Assembly: GCF_000620045.1 (NCBI RefSeq)
Contig: NZ_JHVH01000001.1
Coordinates: 124,001-188,000 of the forward strand
DNA: 64,000 nt
Direction of reading: 5' to 3'
DNA from: Halomonas halodenitrificans DSM 735
Lineage (GTDB): Bacteria > Pseudomonadota > Gammaproteobacteria > Pseudomonadales > Halomonadaceae
Program-made: the position numbers and the translations under genes
The notes under the pieces: generated by a model
Databases searched by the model: none
What the model saw: the letters and a program-made list of their open reading frames with translations, nothing else
Told to the model about the DNA's origin: nothing
Part shown: in pieces, positions 31,281 to 50,707 of the stretch
Layout: the number at the start of each line of letters is the position of its first letter
Numbering within the stretch: the stretch's first letter is position 1

Positions 31281-31313
31281 AAAAAACCGGCCGGCATCCT
31301 GGGTGCCGGCCGG
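31281..31313 (-). terminator. Rho-independent terminator of eno
   Basis: A 10-bp perfect stem CCGGCCGGCA/TGCCGGCCGG (31287-31296 with 31304-31313) is followed on the minus strand by TTTTTT (31281-31286). It lies 57 bp past the eno stop and insulates the downstream sRNA promoter. Confidence 0.9.
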
Positions 31314-31346
31314 CTTTCTTGGCGGACGACAAAAACGCCGCCATTT

Positions 31347-31364
31347 TGTCAGCGATTTCCTACA
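31347..31364 (-). promoter_or_regulatory. GacA/UvrY-like upstream activating site
   Basis: On the minus strand TGTAGG-N6-CTGACA matches the Gac upstream activating sequence TGTAAG-N6-CTTACA at ten of twelve fixed positions with the exact 6-bp spacer. Its centre lies about 118 bp upstream of the predicted sRNA start, just after the eno stop codon. Confidence 0.55.
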
Positions 31365-31369
31365 TTAGA

Positions 31370-35392
<4,023 letters not shown>

Positions 35393-35399
35393 TCAGGCC

Positions 35400-41451
<6,052 letters not shown>

Positions 41452-41903
41452 GGGCTCGCCTCGAAGAAGTGGTTTTTTTTAATACAAATACCGTGCTATA
41501 TTTTAAAGTTTTTATTTTATCGACACTGATACCTTGTTCGCGCCGATCTGCGCGGCAAACGGGAGCCAAGCATAGTCAGCGGCCGCACTTTCGCGCAATA
41601 AAAACCTTCGACACCTCCTCAAGAATCACCGTTAAATCCGTTAGTTACCTACCCTCATCGAAACAAAAAACCCACTCACTCAATGACTTGCACTACCCAT
41701 AAACGAAAAATAAACGAAATAAAAGACTCGCTAGACTTTAGTCTAATCCCCATCGAAACATCCATGCCGATAACGCATGGCACATGCTGATTAACAGAAT
41801 CTGACCGACATCGCTCGCGATTTCACCCGACATAAACGAGCACGCCCGCACCAGGATGGCGCGGGCGTGATGGGCCGGCGAAGGCAACGGCAGAGAGGAA
41901 GAG
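41452..41903. other. 452-bp AT-rich gap between aroB and gltB
   Basis: I see no protein gene here. The gltB-proximal half is strikingly A/T-rich (for example T8 and TTTTATTTTAT) and probably holds the gltB promoter. A 14-bp dyad TAGACTTTAGTCTA lies at 41733-41746. Near aroB there is a GC-rich hairpin (41841-41869). In Pseudomonas a DamX-like gene lies between aroB and gltB, from memory; nothing like it is present here. Confidence 0.6.
41841..41869 (-). terminator. Hairpin downstream of aroB
   Basis: CACGCCCGC (41841-41849) and GCGGGCGTG (41861-41869) form a 9-bp perfect stem 34 bp after the aroB stop. Only a weak T-rich tail (CTCGTTTATG) follows on the minus strand. It probably ends the pilMNOPQ-aroKB transcript. 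Confidence 0.55.
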
Positions 41904-43010
41904 TCAGGCGCGGGGGAAGCGTTCCAGCAGACCCCGCAGGGTCGCCTCGGGAGTGGTGTCATGCACGCAGGCGGCGCCCAGGGCATGCAGCAGCACCAGG
42001 CGCAGGCGGCTGTCGACGTTCTTCTTGTCGAGGCGCATGCGGGCAAGGAAGTCATCGACGCCCATGTCCCCCGGGGCAGCCAAGGGCAGCGCGGCGGCCT
42101 CGAGCAGCGCCCTCACCCGGGCCACATCTGTCTCGTCGAGCCAGCCCAGGCGCGCCGAGAGTTCGGCGGCCATCAACATGCCGGCGCCCACCGCTTCACC
42201 GTGCAGCCAGGCACCATAGCCCTGGTGCGCCTCGATGGCGTGGCCGAAGGTATGACCCAGGTTGAGCAACGCCCGCACCCCTTGCTCGGTCTCGTCCTCG
42301 GCGACGATCTCGGCCTTGAGGGCGCAGCTGCGCTGAATGGCATGCGCCAGGGCCTCCGGATCCAGGCCACGCAACGCCGGCACCTCCCGCTCCAGCCAGG
42401 CGAGAAAGTCGGCATCACGAATCAGGCCGTACTTGATCACTTCGGCCAGGCCGGCAGACAGCTCGCGGGGCGGCAGCGTCTCCAGGGTATCGGTATCGAT
42501 CAACACCCCGCGGGGCTGCCAGAAGGCACCGACCATGTTCTTGCCCAGCGGATGATTGACCCCGGTCTTGCCGCCCACCGAGGAATCCACCTGCGCCAAC
42601 AGGGTGGTAGGCACCTGGATAAAGGCCACGCCGCGCTGATAACAGGCCGCAGCGAAGCCCACCATATCGCCGATCACCCCGCCCCCCAGGGCCACCAGGG
42701 TGCAGCGACGGTTGAAGCCCGCCTCGAGCAGCGCATCCCAGATGCGCGAGACATGCTCAAGATTCTTGGTGGCCTCACCATCCGGCAGCACCAGTTCATG
42801 CACCTCCACACCTTCGGGCAAGGCGCCGCGGCAGCGCTCGAGATAGAGCGGCGCCACCGTTTCATTGGTGATGATCATCACCTGCCGACCGGCCAGCCAG
42901 GGTGTCAGAATACCGGGCTCACCGAGCAGACCGGGACCGATATGAATGGGATAACTGCGGCTGCCCAGCGCCACCTCTAGGGTGTGCGGGCCGGAAGGAG
43001 TCTGGGTCAT
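41904..43010 (-). CDS. aroB: 3-dehydroquinate synthase
   Basis: Second step of the shikimate pathway, an NAD- and metal-dependent cyclisation of DAHP. The protein has 368 aa. Motifs include [39 protein letters not shown] and the metal-site region [19 protein letters not shown]. It follows aroK by 3 bp at the end of the pil-aro operon. The usual damX neighbour is absent. Confidence 0.98.
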   Translation of the reverse strand: MTQTPSGPHTLEVALGSRSYPIHIGPGLLGEPGILTPWLAGRQVMIITNETVAPLYLERCRGALPEGVEVHELVLPDGEATKNLEHVSRIWDALLEAGFNRRCTLVALGGGVIGDMVGFAAACYQRGVAFIQVPTTLLAQVDSSVGGKTGVNHPLGKNMVGAFWQPRGVLIDTDTLETLPPRELSAGLAEVIKYGLIRDADFLAWLEREVPALRGLDPEALAHAIQRSCALKAEIVAEDETEQGVRALLNLGHTFGHAIEAHQGYGAWLHGEAVGAGMLMAAELSARLGWLDETDVARVRALLEAAALPLAAPGDMGVDDFLARMRLDKKNVDSRLRLVLLHALGAACVHDTTPEATLRGLLERFPRA

Positions 43011-43013
43011 GGT

Positions 43014-43556
43014 TCAGGCCTTGGCTTGCAGAGGGTCGACCAGCCGCGTCACGCGGCGGACGATATCATTGACCACCGAGCGAGGACCGCGACGATCGGT
43101 ACGCACGGTGAGGTCGGCGGTGGCACGATAGAGAGGGTCACGCTGATCAAACATCTCCCGCAGCACCGCCTCCTTGTCGGGGCGCTGCAGCAAGGGGCGG
43201 CTGCGGTCCTTGGCGGTCCGCTTGAGCTGCTGCTCCACGGTAGTAAAGAGGTAGATGACGGTGCCACGCTCACGCAGCATGCGACGGTTCTGTTCGCGCA
43301 GCACGGCGCCGCCGCCGGTCGCGATTACCACCCCTTCACGGCGAGTCAGCTCATCGATCATCAGGCTCTCGCGGTCGCGAAATCCCCCCTCGCCCTCGAC
43401 ATCGAAGATCCAGGGAATATCGGCACCGCAGCGTGCCTGGATCTCGTGGTCGGTATCCAGAAAATCGCGAGAAAGCTCGGCCGCCAGGAGGCGGCCGATG
43501 GTGCTCTTTCCGGCCCCCATGGGACCGATCAGTATCAATTTGGGTAGTGCCAACAT
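43014..43556 (-). CDS. aroK: Shikimate kinase
   Basis: Phosphorylates shikimate with ATP in the aromatic amino acid pathway. The protein has 180 aa. Walker A is GPMGAGKST (residues 11-19), the shikimate-binding residues fall in [13 protein letters not shown] and FRDRE, and the glycine-rich GGGAVLRE and lid region DRSRPLL are present. Its ATG overlaps the pilQ stop (TGATG), so it is translationally coupled to pilQ. Confidence 0.97.
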   Translation of the reverse strand: MLALPKLILIGPMGAGKSTIGRLLAAELSRDFLDTDHEIQARCGADIPWIFDVEGEGGFRDRESLMIDELTRREGVVIATGGGAVLREQNRRMLRERGTVIYLFTTVEQQLKRTAKDRSRPLLQRPDKEAVLREMFDQRDPLYRATADLTVRTDRRGPRSVVNDIVRRVTRLVDPLQAKA

Positions 43557-45028
43557 CAGCGAAGGGCCACACCGTCGTCAAGGATTCGTGGGGTGATAAA
43601 CACTAGCAACTCTACCTTTTCGTTGCTCTGTTGGGTATAGCGGAACAACCGCCCCAGCACCGGCAGGTCTCCAAGAAAGGGCGTCTTGGCCAGGCTTTCG
43701 ATCTCCTCGGTCTGCAGGATACCCCCCAGTACCACGGTCTGACCGTTATCGACCAGTACCTGGGTCTGGATCTCATTCTTGTTGATGGGCGGCTCTTCGC
43801 CCGTCCTGAAGTCGCCGAAGGTATCATTGGTGATCGCCACATCCATGACAATACGGTCATCCGGGGTGATCTGGGGCGTCACCTCCAGCGACAGCACGGC
43901 CTCCTTGAATTCGGTGCTCACGCTATCACCATCCGACGCCACATAGGCACGCTCCTGCCCCTGCTTGATCAACGCCAGCCGTTGATTGACGGTGATCACA
44001 CGCGGCTGAGAGATGGTGTAGCTCTTCCCCTCGCTCTCAAGAGCTCGTAACTCGAGATCCAGCAGGATATCACCGGACAGATAGCCGAACCCGAAGCGGG
44101 TCATGGGGTTGGCGCTACCGAGGTCGACGGCCAGCCCCCCGCGGCGAAAGGTCTCTCCGCTCGGGCCATCGGCGCCACCGATGTATTCGCCACGCGACTC
44201 CCGCTGCCCGGAAAAGCCGTCGCCATACGTCACCCTTGGCCGGCCCTGCGAGGCACCCCCCAGGTCAAACCTTCCGTTGCCGCGTGGAGAGGAGATGCCC
44301 CAGTTAACCCCGAGCTCCCGAGAGGCGCTATCGCTGGCAATCACGATACGCGCCTCAATCTGTACCTGCCGCACGGCGACATCCAGTCGATCCAGGGTCG
44401 ACAGGATGCTGACAATCTGCTCGGCCGTATCCTGCAGCAACAGGGTGTTGGTACGCGGGTCCACGGCCACCCTGCCGCGCTCGGTGAGAAGCCCAAAGCC
44501 TTCGTCTCCACCCCGAAGAAGCGCGGCGATATTTGCCGCCTTGGCGTAATTCAGCGGAATATACTCAGTCTCCAGCGGTGCCTGGGACTCCCACTGTTCG
44601 CGGGACTGGATCTCGAGCTGTTCGCGTCGAGCCAGCTCGGCAGAGGGGGCCACCACGATGACGTTGCCCTCCTGGCGACTCGAGAGACCATGACTCTCGA
44701 GCACCAGGTCCAATGCCTGGTCCCAGGGCACATCCTCCAGGTTAAGGGTCACGCGACCCTGTACACCATCGCTGGCCACCAGGTTCAGGCCGGTGACGTC
44801 CGCGATGATCGCCAGCACCGAGCGCACCTCGATATCCTGAAAGTTCAAGGTGATCCGCTCGCCGACATAGCCCCCACCACCTCGAATGTCGGCGCTTGCG
44901 TTCTGCAGGAAGTCGCGGTCTTCGAGCGTCGAGGCCGCCTGGACGCTTTCCGACACCGCCAGCATGGCAACGACCATGACGGCATGCCTTGTTACGAGTA
45001 ACCCGATAGCCTTTCTGGATTTTTTCAT
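43556..45028 (-). CDS. pilQ: Type IV pilus secretin PilQ (short form)
   Basis: Outer-membrane secretin channel through which the type IV pilus or competence pseudopilus passes. The start [20 protein letters not shown] (ATG 45026-45028, 490 aa) gives a signal peptide; upstream in-frame ATGs would add 4 or more residues. STN/N0 ([20 protein letters not shown]), N1 ([18 protein letters not shown]) and secretin domains ([20 protein letters not shown]) are present. It lacks the N-terminal AMIN repeats of many Pseudomonas-type PilQ proteins, which are about 700 aa. It is last in pilMNOPQ and overlaps aroK. Confidence 0.93.
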   Translation of the reverse strand: MKKSRKAIGLLVTRHAVMVVAMLAVSESVQAASTLEDRDFLQNASADIRGGGGYVGERITLNFQDIEVRSVLAIIADVTGLNLVASDGVQGRVTLNLEDVPWDQALDLVLESHGLSSRQEGNVIVVAPSAELARREQLEIQSREQWESQAPLETEYIPLNYAKAANIAALLRGGDEGFGLLTERGRVAVDPRTNTLLLQDTAEQIVSILSTLDRLDVAVRQVQIEARIVIASDSASRELGVNWGISSPRGNGRFDLGGASQGRPRVTYGDGFSGQRESRGEYIGGADGPSGETFRRGGLAVDLGSANPMTRFGFGYLSGDILLDLELRALESEGKSYTISQPRVITVNQRLALIKQGQERAYVASDGDSVSTEFKEAVLSLEVTPQITPDDRIVMDVAITNDTFGDFRTGEEPPINKNEIQTQVLVDNGQTVVLGGILQTEEIESLAKTPFLGDLPVLGRLFRYTQQSNEKVELLVFITPRILDDGVALR

Positions 45029-45070
45029 TCCTGCCCCCATCGTCAGCGATCGTCCGGGCATGCGACCGTT

Positions 45071-45595
45071 TCACTCCAACGTCAGCTCTCGGTGACGCTC
45101 GACCCAGGTCCCCTGCATCATCACCAGTTCCACCAGCAGAACAGACGTTCTCGTGATGCCCAGGATGCGGCCATGGTCACGCCCTAGATGATGGCCAACC
45201 CTTAACCGGCGCACTCGCCCACCGGGCTCCCTGAAGAGGGCCGACGGCTCCCCCCTCACCATCAAGGTCCCCACCAGGTCAAGCGCATCGAGGGCATAGG
45301 CCTCGAGCCGGTCCCGCTGGCGACCGGCCCTCGGCATGATCGATGAGTCAACCGACGCTTCACGAGCGGTATCAAGCGCTCGGGGCCGGAAGGGACTGCG
45401 CTTCTCCAAAGGCAGATAATTCACGACATCGGGTTCGGGAATGACAGGGGATTCGAAAGACGGCGCCGCTCCCGGGTCATCGCGCAAGGCGGCCAGCCGG
45501 CGGTCGAGTTCGTCGAGACGAGGATCACTGCAGCCCGTTATCAACACGCATGCCACGAACAGGAAAAGACGCCTGGACTCGCCGGGTAGCATCAT
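45071..45595 (-). CDS. pilP: Type IV pilus lipoprotein PilP
   Basis: Inner-membrane lipoprotein that links the PilMNO alignment complex to PilQ. The protein has 174 aa with a lipobox VLITGC (lipidated C22). A flexible, Pro-rich segment (residues 40-60) precedes the beta-domain, which contains ALDALDLVGTLMV and the HHLGRDHGRILGI strand pair. It overlaps the pilO stop by 4 bp and is followed by pilQ after 42 bp. Confidence 0.9.
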   Translation of the reverse strand: MMLPGESRRLFLFVACVLITGCSDPRLDELDRRLAALRDDPGAAPSFESPVIPEPDVVNYLPLEKRSPFRPRALDTAREASVDSSIMPRAGRQRDRLEAYALDALDLVGTLMVRGEPSALFREPGGRVRRLRVGHHLGRDHGRILGITRTSVLLVELVMMQGTWVERHRELTLE

Positions 45596-46212
45596 GTCTC
45601 TCCCCTGTCTTGCTGACGATAACTGTAGGTTCTCGCCTGCATGGAGAGCCTGAGTCGCTGGCCGTTCTCCTCGGGAGTCAGCGTCAGGTCATGGAGCGTC
45701 ACGATCCTTGGCATGCTGGCCACATCCGCCAGAAAGGCCCCAATCCGGTGATAGTCACCACGCACCTGAATATCAAAGGGCCTCTCGGTATAGTGATCCT
45801 TCTCCACCTGGGAGCGCAGACGAAGAAAATCGATAGCCAACTGATGGTCGATGGCGGCCTCGCTGATACTATCCAGCAACGAGGGCACCTCTGACCCGGT
45901 CGGCAACATCTCGCGCAGTGTCTCCATGCTCGCATCGAGGACGCTCATCTGCTCGCGCATGGCCTCGAGACTAGCGGCCTGGGCCGTCTTGCTGCGGTAG
46001 TCAAGAATCAGCCGCGACTCTTCGGCCCGGACCTGATCGAGCTGTTCCTTGGCGGATGCAGCCAGATACCAGTGCATGCCGAAGAACATCACGCCCAGCA
46101 CCAGTAAACAGAGCAGTAGCTGTAGCGACCACGGCCAGCTCCCGGCCTCCTTGACATCCAGTTCGCGCCAGTCCAGCTCGCCCAGGCGCCGCATCTCGAC
46201 AATGAGGCTCAT
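45592..46212 (-). CDS. pilO: Type IV pilus assembly protein PilO
   Basis: Bitopic inner-membrane protein of the alignment complex; forms a heterodimer with PilN. I place the start at MSLIVEMRRLGELDWRELDV (ATG 46210-46212, 206 aa). A membrane helix at about 29-47 is followed by a coiled coil (about 50-95) and a ferredoxin-like periplasmic domain (FDIQVRGDYHRIGAFLADVA). It lies 10 bp after pilN. Confidence 0.9.
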   Translation of the reverse strand: MSLIVEMRRLGELDWRELDVKEAGSWPWSLQLLLCLLVLGVMFFGMHWYLAASAKEQLDQVRAEESRLILDYRSKTAQAASLEAMREQMSVLDASMETLREMLPTGSEVPSLLDSISEAAIDHQLAIDFLRLRSQVEKDHYTERPFDIQVRGDYHRIGAFLADVASMPRIVTLHDLTLTPEENGQRLRLSMQARTYSYRQQDRGET

Positions 46213-46222
46213 ACGCCCCTCC

Positions 46223-46810
46223 CTACCCAGCTCCGCCCACCGGCCCGGCGTCCGAGCCTCCCGCCTCGCCACCCGGTATCCGCTGACGCATGCTGAGGCT
46301 AAAACTGCGCCTCTGGCCGCCATCCTCAACCTCGACCTCGGAGAGCATGGGCTCACTGAAGGAAGCAGCAGATGCCAGGGCCCGTAACTGATCGGTCACC
46401 TGCCGGTTGTTCTCGGCCACTCCCGACAGGTCGAGGTTATCCCCCTGCCGGTCAAGCTGCGTGTAATACACTCCGTCCACGAGACTGACGGTGAGATCAC
46501 TCATCACCTGCACCGTCCGGGCACGCCCGCTCTGCAGCCGGGTAAAGACACGCACCTGCTCGAGCATTCGTTCGCGAACCTGCTCGAGCTCGCTGACCTC
46601 GCGGATCACCGAGTCGAGCCGGCGGCTCCGGGCTTCAATATGGGCATTACGTTGACGCTGGGTTTCGACCTCCTGCTGATAGTGCCAGGTCATGCCATAG
46701 CCTCCGCCGAGCCCCAGCAGTGCCGCCAACCCCAGGATCCTGTAGAATAGCCTGCTGCGCCGTTCACGCCGCTGTTCTCGCCATGGCAGCAGGTTGATCT
46801 CGATGGTCAT
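46223..46810 (-). CDS. pilN: Type IV pilus assembly protein PilN
   Basis: Bitopic protein whose N-terminal tail INLLPWREQRRERR binds PilM in the cytoplasm. The protein has 195 aa. After the tail comes a membrane helix (residues 22-41), a periplasmic coiled coil and a ferredoxin-like fold. Its ATG overlaps the pilM stop by 4 bp. Confidence 0.92.
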   Translation of the reverse strand: MTIEINLLPWREQRRERRSRLFYRILGLAALLGLGGGYGMTWHYQQEVETQRQRNAHIEARSRRLDSVIREVSELEQVRERMLEQVRVFTRLQSGRARTVQVMSDLTVSLVDGVYYTQLDRQGDNLDLSGVAENNRQVTDQLRALASAASFSEPMLSEVEVEDGGQRRSFSLSMRQRIPGGEAGGSDAGPVGGAG

Positions 46811-47868
46811 GGCGGTGCCCTCATTGCCAGGCCACAGGCCGTCAGCATGGCCGGCGCATCGCGGGAGAGGGCTTGCGCATCGAGGCGGCGATTGACCCTC
46901 ATGCGCGCCAGGGGATTGGCAATGGAAACCGCTATGCCATTTTCACGGGCCAGGTAGTCGGCCAGCCCAGGCAGCACGCTGGAGCCACCGGCCAGCACCA
47001 TATGACGCACCTGCTGCTGGCGGCCGGTGGTGGTGTAGAGCTGCAGCGAACGCCCCACCTGCTGGACCAGGGTATCGAGGAAGGGAGCGAGGACACTGTC
47101 CCGATAGTCATCGGGCAGGCCGCCACGCTTCTTGGCCAGGCCCGCCTCGTCGAGGCTCAAGCCGTAACGATTGCGAATCTCCTCGGTGAGCTGGCGACCG
47201 CCAAACACGGTATCGCGACTGTAGACGACACGCCCTTGACACAACACGTGAAAGGTACTCATGGTAGCCCCGACGCTCACCAGCGCCACCCCGTCGTCCT
47301 CGCCGCCGAATACCGGCAGTTGGCGATACACTTCGGTGAAGGCGCGCTCCATGGCGAAGGTCTCGACGTCCACGGCTGCCGGCGTCAGGCCGGACTGCAT
47401 GACGACCTCGGTAAGTTGACCGATGTCCTGCTGCCGACAGGCCACCAGCAGGACATCTTGCTGGTCGGGATAGCGAGCGTTGAGCCCCAGACGCTGAAAA
47501 TCGAAGGCAACGTCACTGAACGGAAAGGGAATATGCTTGTCTGAATCGAGCTGAATGCGTGCCTCGATCTCGTCGTCGTTGAGTGATGCCGGAAGCGCAA
47601 GAGTCTTGGTGATCGCCGCGCCAGCGGGCACGGCTATCACTGCTTTCCGGGCATAGGGCCTGGCCTGCCGCACGGCTTGGGCGAGGGTGTCTATCACCTC
47701 GTCCATATCGTGGATGCGGCGCTCGACGACTGCGCACTCACGCAGCGGTCTGACCGCATAGCTATCCACCTGATACGTACCGCCAGCTCGTCTGAGCTCC
47801 ACGAGCTTCACCGTAGCCGAGGTAATGTCGACACCGATCAGCGCACCTCTGGATGCCATCAATCCCAT
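46807..47868 (-). CDS. pilM: Type IV pilus assembly protein PilM
   Basis: Actin/FtsA-like cytoplasmic ATPase scaffold that binds PilN. The start MGLMASRGALIGVDITSATV (ATG 47866-47868, 353 aa) is the most family-like; a second ATG lies three codons later. Phosphate-loop regions are GVDITSATVKLVEL and LVSVGATMSTFHVL, and the C-terminal VLAGGSSVLPGLADYLAREN is present. It is the first gene of pilMNOPQ-aroKB and diverges from mrcA. Confidence 0.94.
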   Translation of the reverse strand: MGLMASRGALIGVDITSATVKLVELRRAGGTYQVDSYAVRPLRECAVVERRIHDMDEVIDTLAQAVRQARPYARKAVIAVPAGAAITKTLALPASLNDDEIEARIQLDSDKHIPFPFSDVAFDFQRLGLNARYPDQQDVLLVACRQQDIGQLTEVVMQSGLTPAAVDVETFAMERAFTEVYRQLPVFGGEDDGVALVSVGATMSTFHVLCQGRVVYSRDTVFGGRQLTEEIRNRYGLSLDEAGLAKKRGGLPDDYRDSVLAPFLDTLVQQVGRSLQLYTTTGRQQQVRHMVLAGGSSVLPGLADYLARENGIAVSIANPLARMRVNRRLDAQALSRDAPAMLTACGLAMRAPP

Positions 47869-48047
47869 TGCGGCCCTGCCCTGCTGAGTCCGCGACTCGC
47901 CAGCGTTGTTATGATGCCTGCCTCGAGCACGCAGACAGGTCTCGATTGTTGTTTCTATCTTGTAGCATGAGGCTGCAGGAACTTGCCATGACTCGAACAA
48001 CAATGAAGCTAGCACCGTCAATGCTGGTGACCCGGGCCCTGGCTTCA

Positions 48048-48053
48048 TATAAT
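48048..48053 (+). promoter_or_regulatory. -10 element of the mrcA promoter
   Basis: A perfect TATAAT lies in the pilM-mrcA divergent gap, with a weak -35 (GTGACC at 15 bp or TGGTGA at 17 bp). The predicted start near 48060 gives a leader of about 64 nt and argues that the in-frame ATG at 48052, which lies inside this element, is not used. Confidence 0.55.
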
Positions 48054-48123
48054 GGCCGCGCAACCGGACATCTCGTCATCGCTTCACACCCGCTCCAGTT
48101 ACCTGCATGGACACCGCCTCTTC

Positions 48124-50640
48124 ATGACGTTTATCAGAACCCTACTCTTCTCCCTAGTCTGGCTCACGATCTCGCTGATTGCCGCAGCCGGGCTCGGCGT
48201 AGTGGGTGCGGCCCTCTATTTCGCTCCCGGACTTCCCGACGTGCGCCAGCTCCAGGACTTCGAGCTACATTCACCGCTGCGCATCTATACGCGTGACGAC
48301 AAGCTGATCGGCGAATACGGGGAAGAACGTCGCCTGCCGATCGATCATGAAGAAATTCCCGCCGAGTTCATCGAGGCGCTGCTGGCCGCCGAGGATGATG
48401 GGTTCTACGAGCACCGTGGCGTCGATCCCATGGGCCTGCTGAGGGCGGCCGGCGAACTCGTGGCCAGCGGCGGCAAGATTCAATCCGGTGGCTCCACCAT
48501 CACCATGCAGGTGGCACGTAACTATCTACTGACCCTGGACCGCACCTTTACCCGCAAGATTCGCGAGATCCTGCTCGCCCTGCAGATGGAACAGGTACTC
48601 AGCAAGGAAGAAATCCTCGAGCTCTACGTCAACAAGATCTTCCTTGGCCACCGCGCCTACGGTATCGCCGCCGCCGCCGAGATCTACTATGACCGCCCCC
48701 TCGCCGAACTGACCCTTGCCGAGAAGGCCATGATTGCGGGCCTGCCCAAGGCGCCCTCCAACTTCAACCCGCTGACCAATCCGGAGCGAGCGCTGATTCG
48801 CCGCAACTGGATCCTGTTCCGCATGCGCGAACTGGGACATATCGACCAGACTACCTATGACGAGGCCGTCCAGGCACCGATCACCGCCGAACGCTACGTG
48901 GCACAGGCTGAAGTCAATGCCGACTATGTGGCCGAGATGGCCCGCCAATATGCCGTGGAACGCTTCGGCGCGAGCGAAGCCTATACCGGGGGCTACAACA
49001 TCACTACCAGCCTGAGCAGTGAGCTCCAGCCCATGGCGCGCAACGCGCTTGCCCAGGGCCTGATCGACTACGACACTCGCCATGGCTGGCGCGGTCCGGA
49101 GGAAGAAGCGCTGCCGCCGAGCCTGGCCGAGGCCCAGGATCGCACCGAACGCAGCGGCCTGGAGGAAGAACTGGACGAGTCCCCCGAAGTACTGGAGACC
49201 GCTCGACGAGCCGCCGAACGCAGCGAGGTCAACGTCGAGGGCGTCGACGGCGACGTCAGCAACTGGGTGCAGGTACTGGATCGCACGCCGCGCTATGGTC
49301 TTCTCTATCCGGCCATCGTGGTAGAGAGTGAGGGCCGCCAGATGCGCGTGCTGATGCCCGAGGGCAAGCTGCGCACCATCGAGTGGGATGGCCTCTCCTG
49401 GGCTCGCGAGTATCGCAATGCCCGGTATCGTGGTCCCCAGCCGGGATCGGCGGCCGAGATCGCCGGCCGCGGTGATCTGGTGCGCGTCATGGAGCGCGAG
49501 GACGGCAGCCTGCGCCTGGCCCAGCGCCCGGACGCCGAAGGCTCGCTGGTGGTGATGCAGCCCGACACCGGCGCCATCCTCGCCCTCCAGGGCGGTTTCG
49601 ACTTCAATGCCAGCAAGTTCAACCGCGCCGTGCAGGCCCGCCGCCAGTCGGGCTCCATCTTCAAGCCCTTCATCTATCTCTCGGCCCTCGAGAGCGGCAC
49701 GATGACGGCCGCCAGCGTGGTCAATGATGCCCCGGTCGTGATCAACGACGGCAGCAATGAGCTGTGGCGCCCGGTCAACGCCAGCGGCGACTTCCTCGGC
49801 CCGATGCGCCTGCGTAACGCCCTCGCCCGCTCCCGCAACCTGGTCACTATCCGCGTGCTGCGCGAGGTAGGCCTGAGCGAGACCATAACGTTCCTCGAGG
49901 ACTTCGGCTTCGACGAATCACGCCTGCCCCACGGCCTGTCGCTGGCCCTGGGTAGCGCCAGCCTGACGCCCCTGGAGATGACCAGTGCCTATGCGATACT
50001 GGCCAACGGCGGCTTCAAGGTCTCTCCCTGGTTCATCAAGCGCGTCGCCAAGGGCAAGACTCTCGTGGAGGAGACACTCACCGCCGTGGCTTGTCGCGAC
50101 TGCAGCCCCGGCGAAGAGGAAGTGACCCTCGACGGTGAGCGTCATCCCGTTGCCGAGCGCGTGGTTGACCCGATCAATCTCTATATCCTGCGCGACATAC
50201 TGCGTGACGTCATCGAGAACGGTACCGGCCGCCGCGCCCTGAAACTGGGCCGCGAGGATATCGTCGGCAAGACCGGCACCACCAACGGCCAGCGCGACAC
50301 CTGGTTCGCCGGCTTCAACAGTAATCTGGTGGCCACGGTCTGGCTGGGCAAGGATGACAACACCACCACCGCCGAGTACGGTGCCAACGCCGCCCTGCCC
50401 ATCTGGATGACTTTCATGGGAGAGGCCCTCGACGGGAAGCCGCCGGCAATGCCTGAAGCACCGGCAGCGCTGGTCACTGCTCGAATCGATCCCGAAACCG
50501 GCAGGCGCCTGTCCAACGGAGGCATCAGCGAGCTTTTCCATCCCGATCACCTGCCTAGCCAGCAGCCTCGCCGCGTGGAACGCGAGGTCGAGCAGCGCAG
50601 CGGCTCCCAGGGGACGGGCGCCTACGAGGCGATCTTCTAA
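48124..50640 (+). CDS. mrcA: Penicillin-binding protein 1A
   Basis: Bifunctional peptidoglycan glycosyltransferase/transpeptidase anchored in the inner membrane. The start MTFIRTLLFSLVWLTISLIA (ATG 48124, 838 aa) gives a transmembrane anchor; an ATG at 48052 lies in the promoter. The glycosyltransferase domain has AAEDDGFYEHRGVDPMGLLR and GGSTITMQVARNYLL. An OB-like insertion (about 275-455) follows. The transpeptidase motifs are SGSIFKPF (SXXK), SRN in ARSRNLVTIRV and KTGT in VGKTGTTNGQ. It is transcribed away from the pil operon, as in Pseudomonas. Confidence 0.97.
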   Translation: MTFIRTLLFSLVWLTISLIAAAGLGVVGAALYFAPGLPDVRQLQDFELHSPLRIYTRDDKLIGEYGEERRLPIDHEEIPAEFIEALLAAEDDGFYEHRGVDPMGLLRAAGELVASGGKIQSGGSTITMQVARNYLLTLDRTFTRKIREILLALQMEQVLSKEEILELYVNKIFLGHRAYGIAAAAEIYYDRPLAELTLAEKAMIAGLPKAPSNFNPLTNPERALIRRNWILFRMRELGHIDQTTYDEAVQAPITAERYVAQAEVNADYVAEMARQYAVERFGASEAYTGGYNITTSLSSELQPMARNALAQGLIDYDTRHGWRGPEEEALPPSLAEAQDRTERSGLEEELDESPEVLETARRAAERSEVNVEGVDGDVSNWVQVLDRTPRYGLLYPAIVVESEGRQMRVLMPEGKLRTIEWDGLSWAREYRNARYRGPQPGSAAEIAGRGDLVRVMEREDGSLRLAQRPDAEGSLVVMQPDTGAILALQGGFDFNASKFNRAVQARRQSGSIFKPFIYLSALESGTMTAASVVNDAPVVINDGSNELWRPVNASGDFLGPMRLRNALARSRNLVTIRVLREVGLSETITFLEDFGFDESRLPHGLSLALGSASLTPLEMTSAYAILANGGFKVSPWFIKRVAKGKTLVEETLTAVACRDCSPGEEEVTLDGERHPVAERVVDPINLYILRDILRDVIENGTGRRALKLGREDIVGKTGTTNGQRDTWFAGFNSNLVATVWLGKDDNTTTAEYGANAALPIWMTFMGEALDGKPPAMPEAPAALVTARIDPETGRRLSNGGISELFHPDHLPSQQPRRVEREVEQRSGSQGTGAYEAIF

Positions 50641-50707
50641 CGCTTCAACCCATCCTGGCATGAGCCGCTCACCACTTTCGACAACTGGCAACCCAGGAGA
50701 CCGACCA

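Noticed and set aside
41483..41498. Sigma-54-like promoter upstream of gltB (TAGCACG-N4-TTGTA on the minus strand)
   Set aside because: The key -24 GG and -12 GC dinucleotides are AG and GT here. Without both invariant pairs it is more likely chance.
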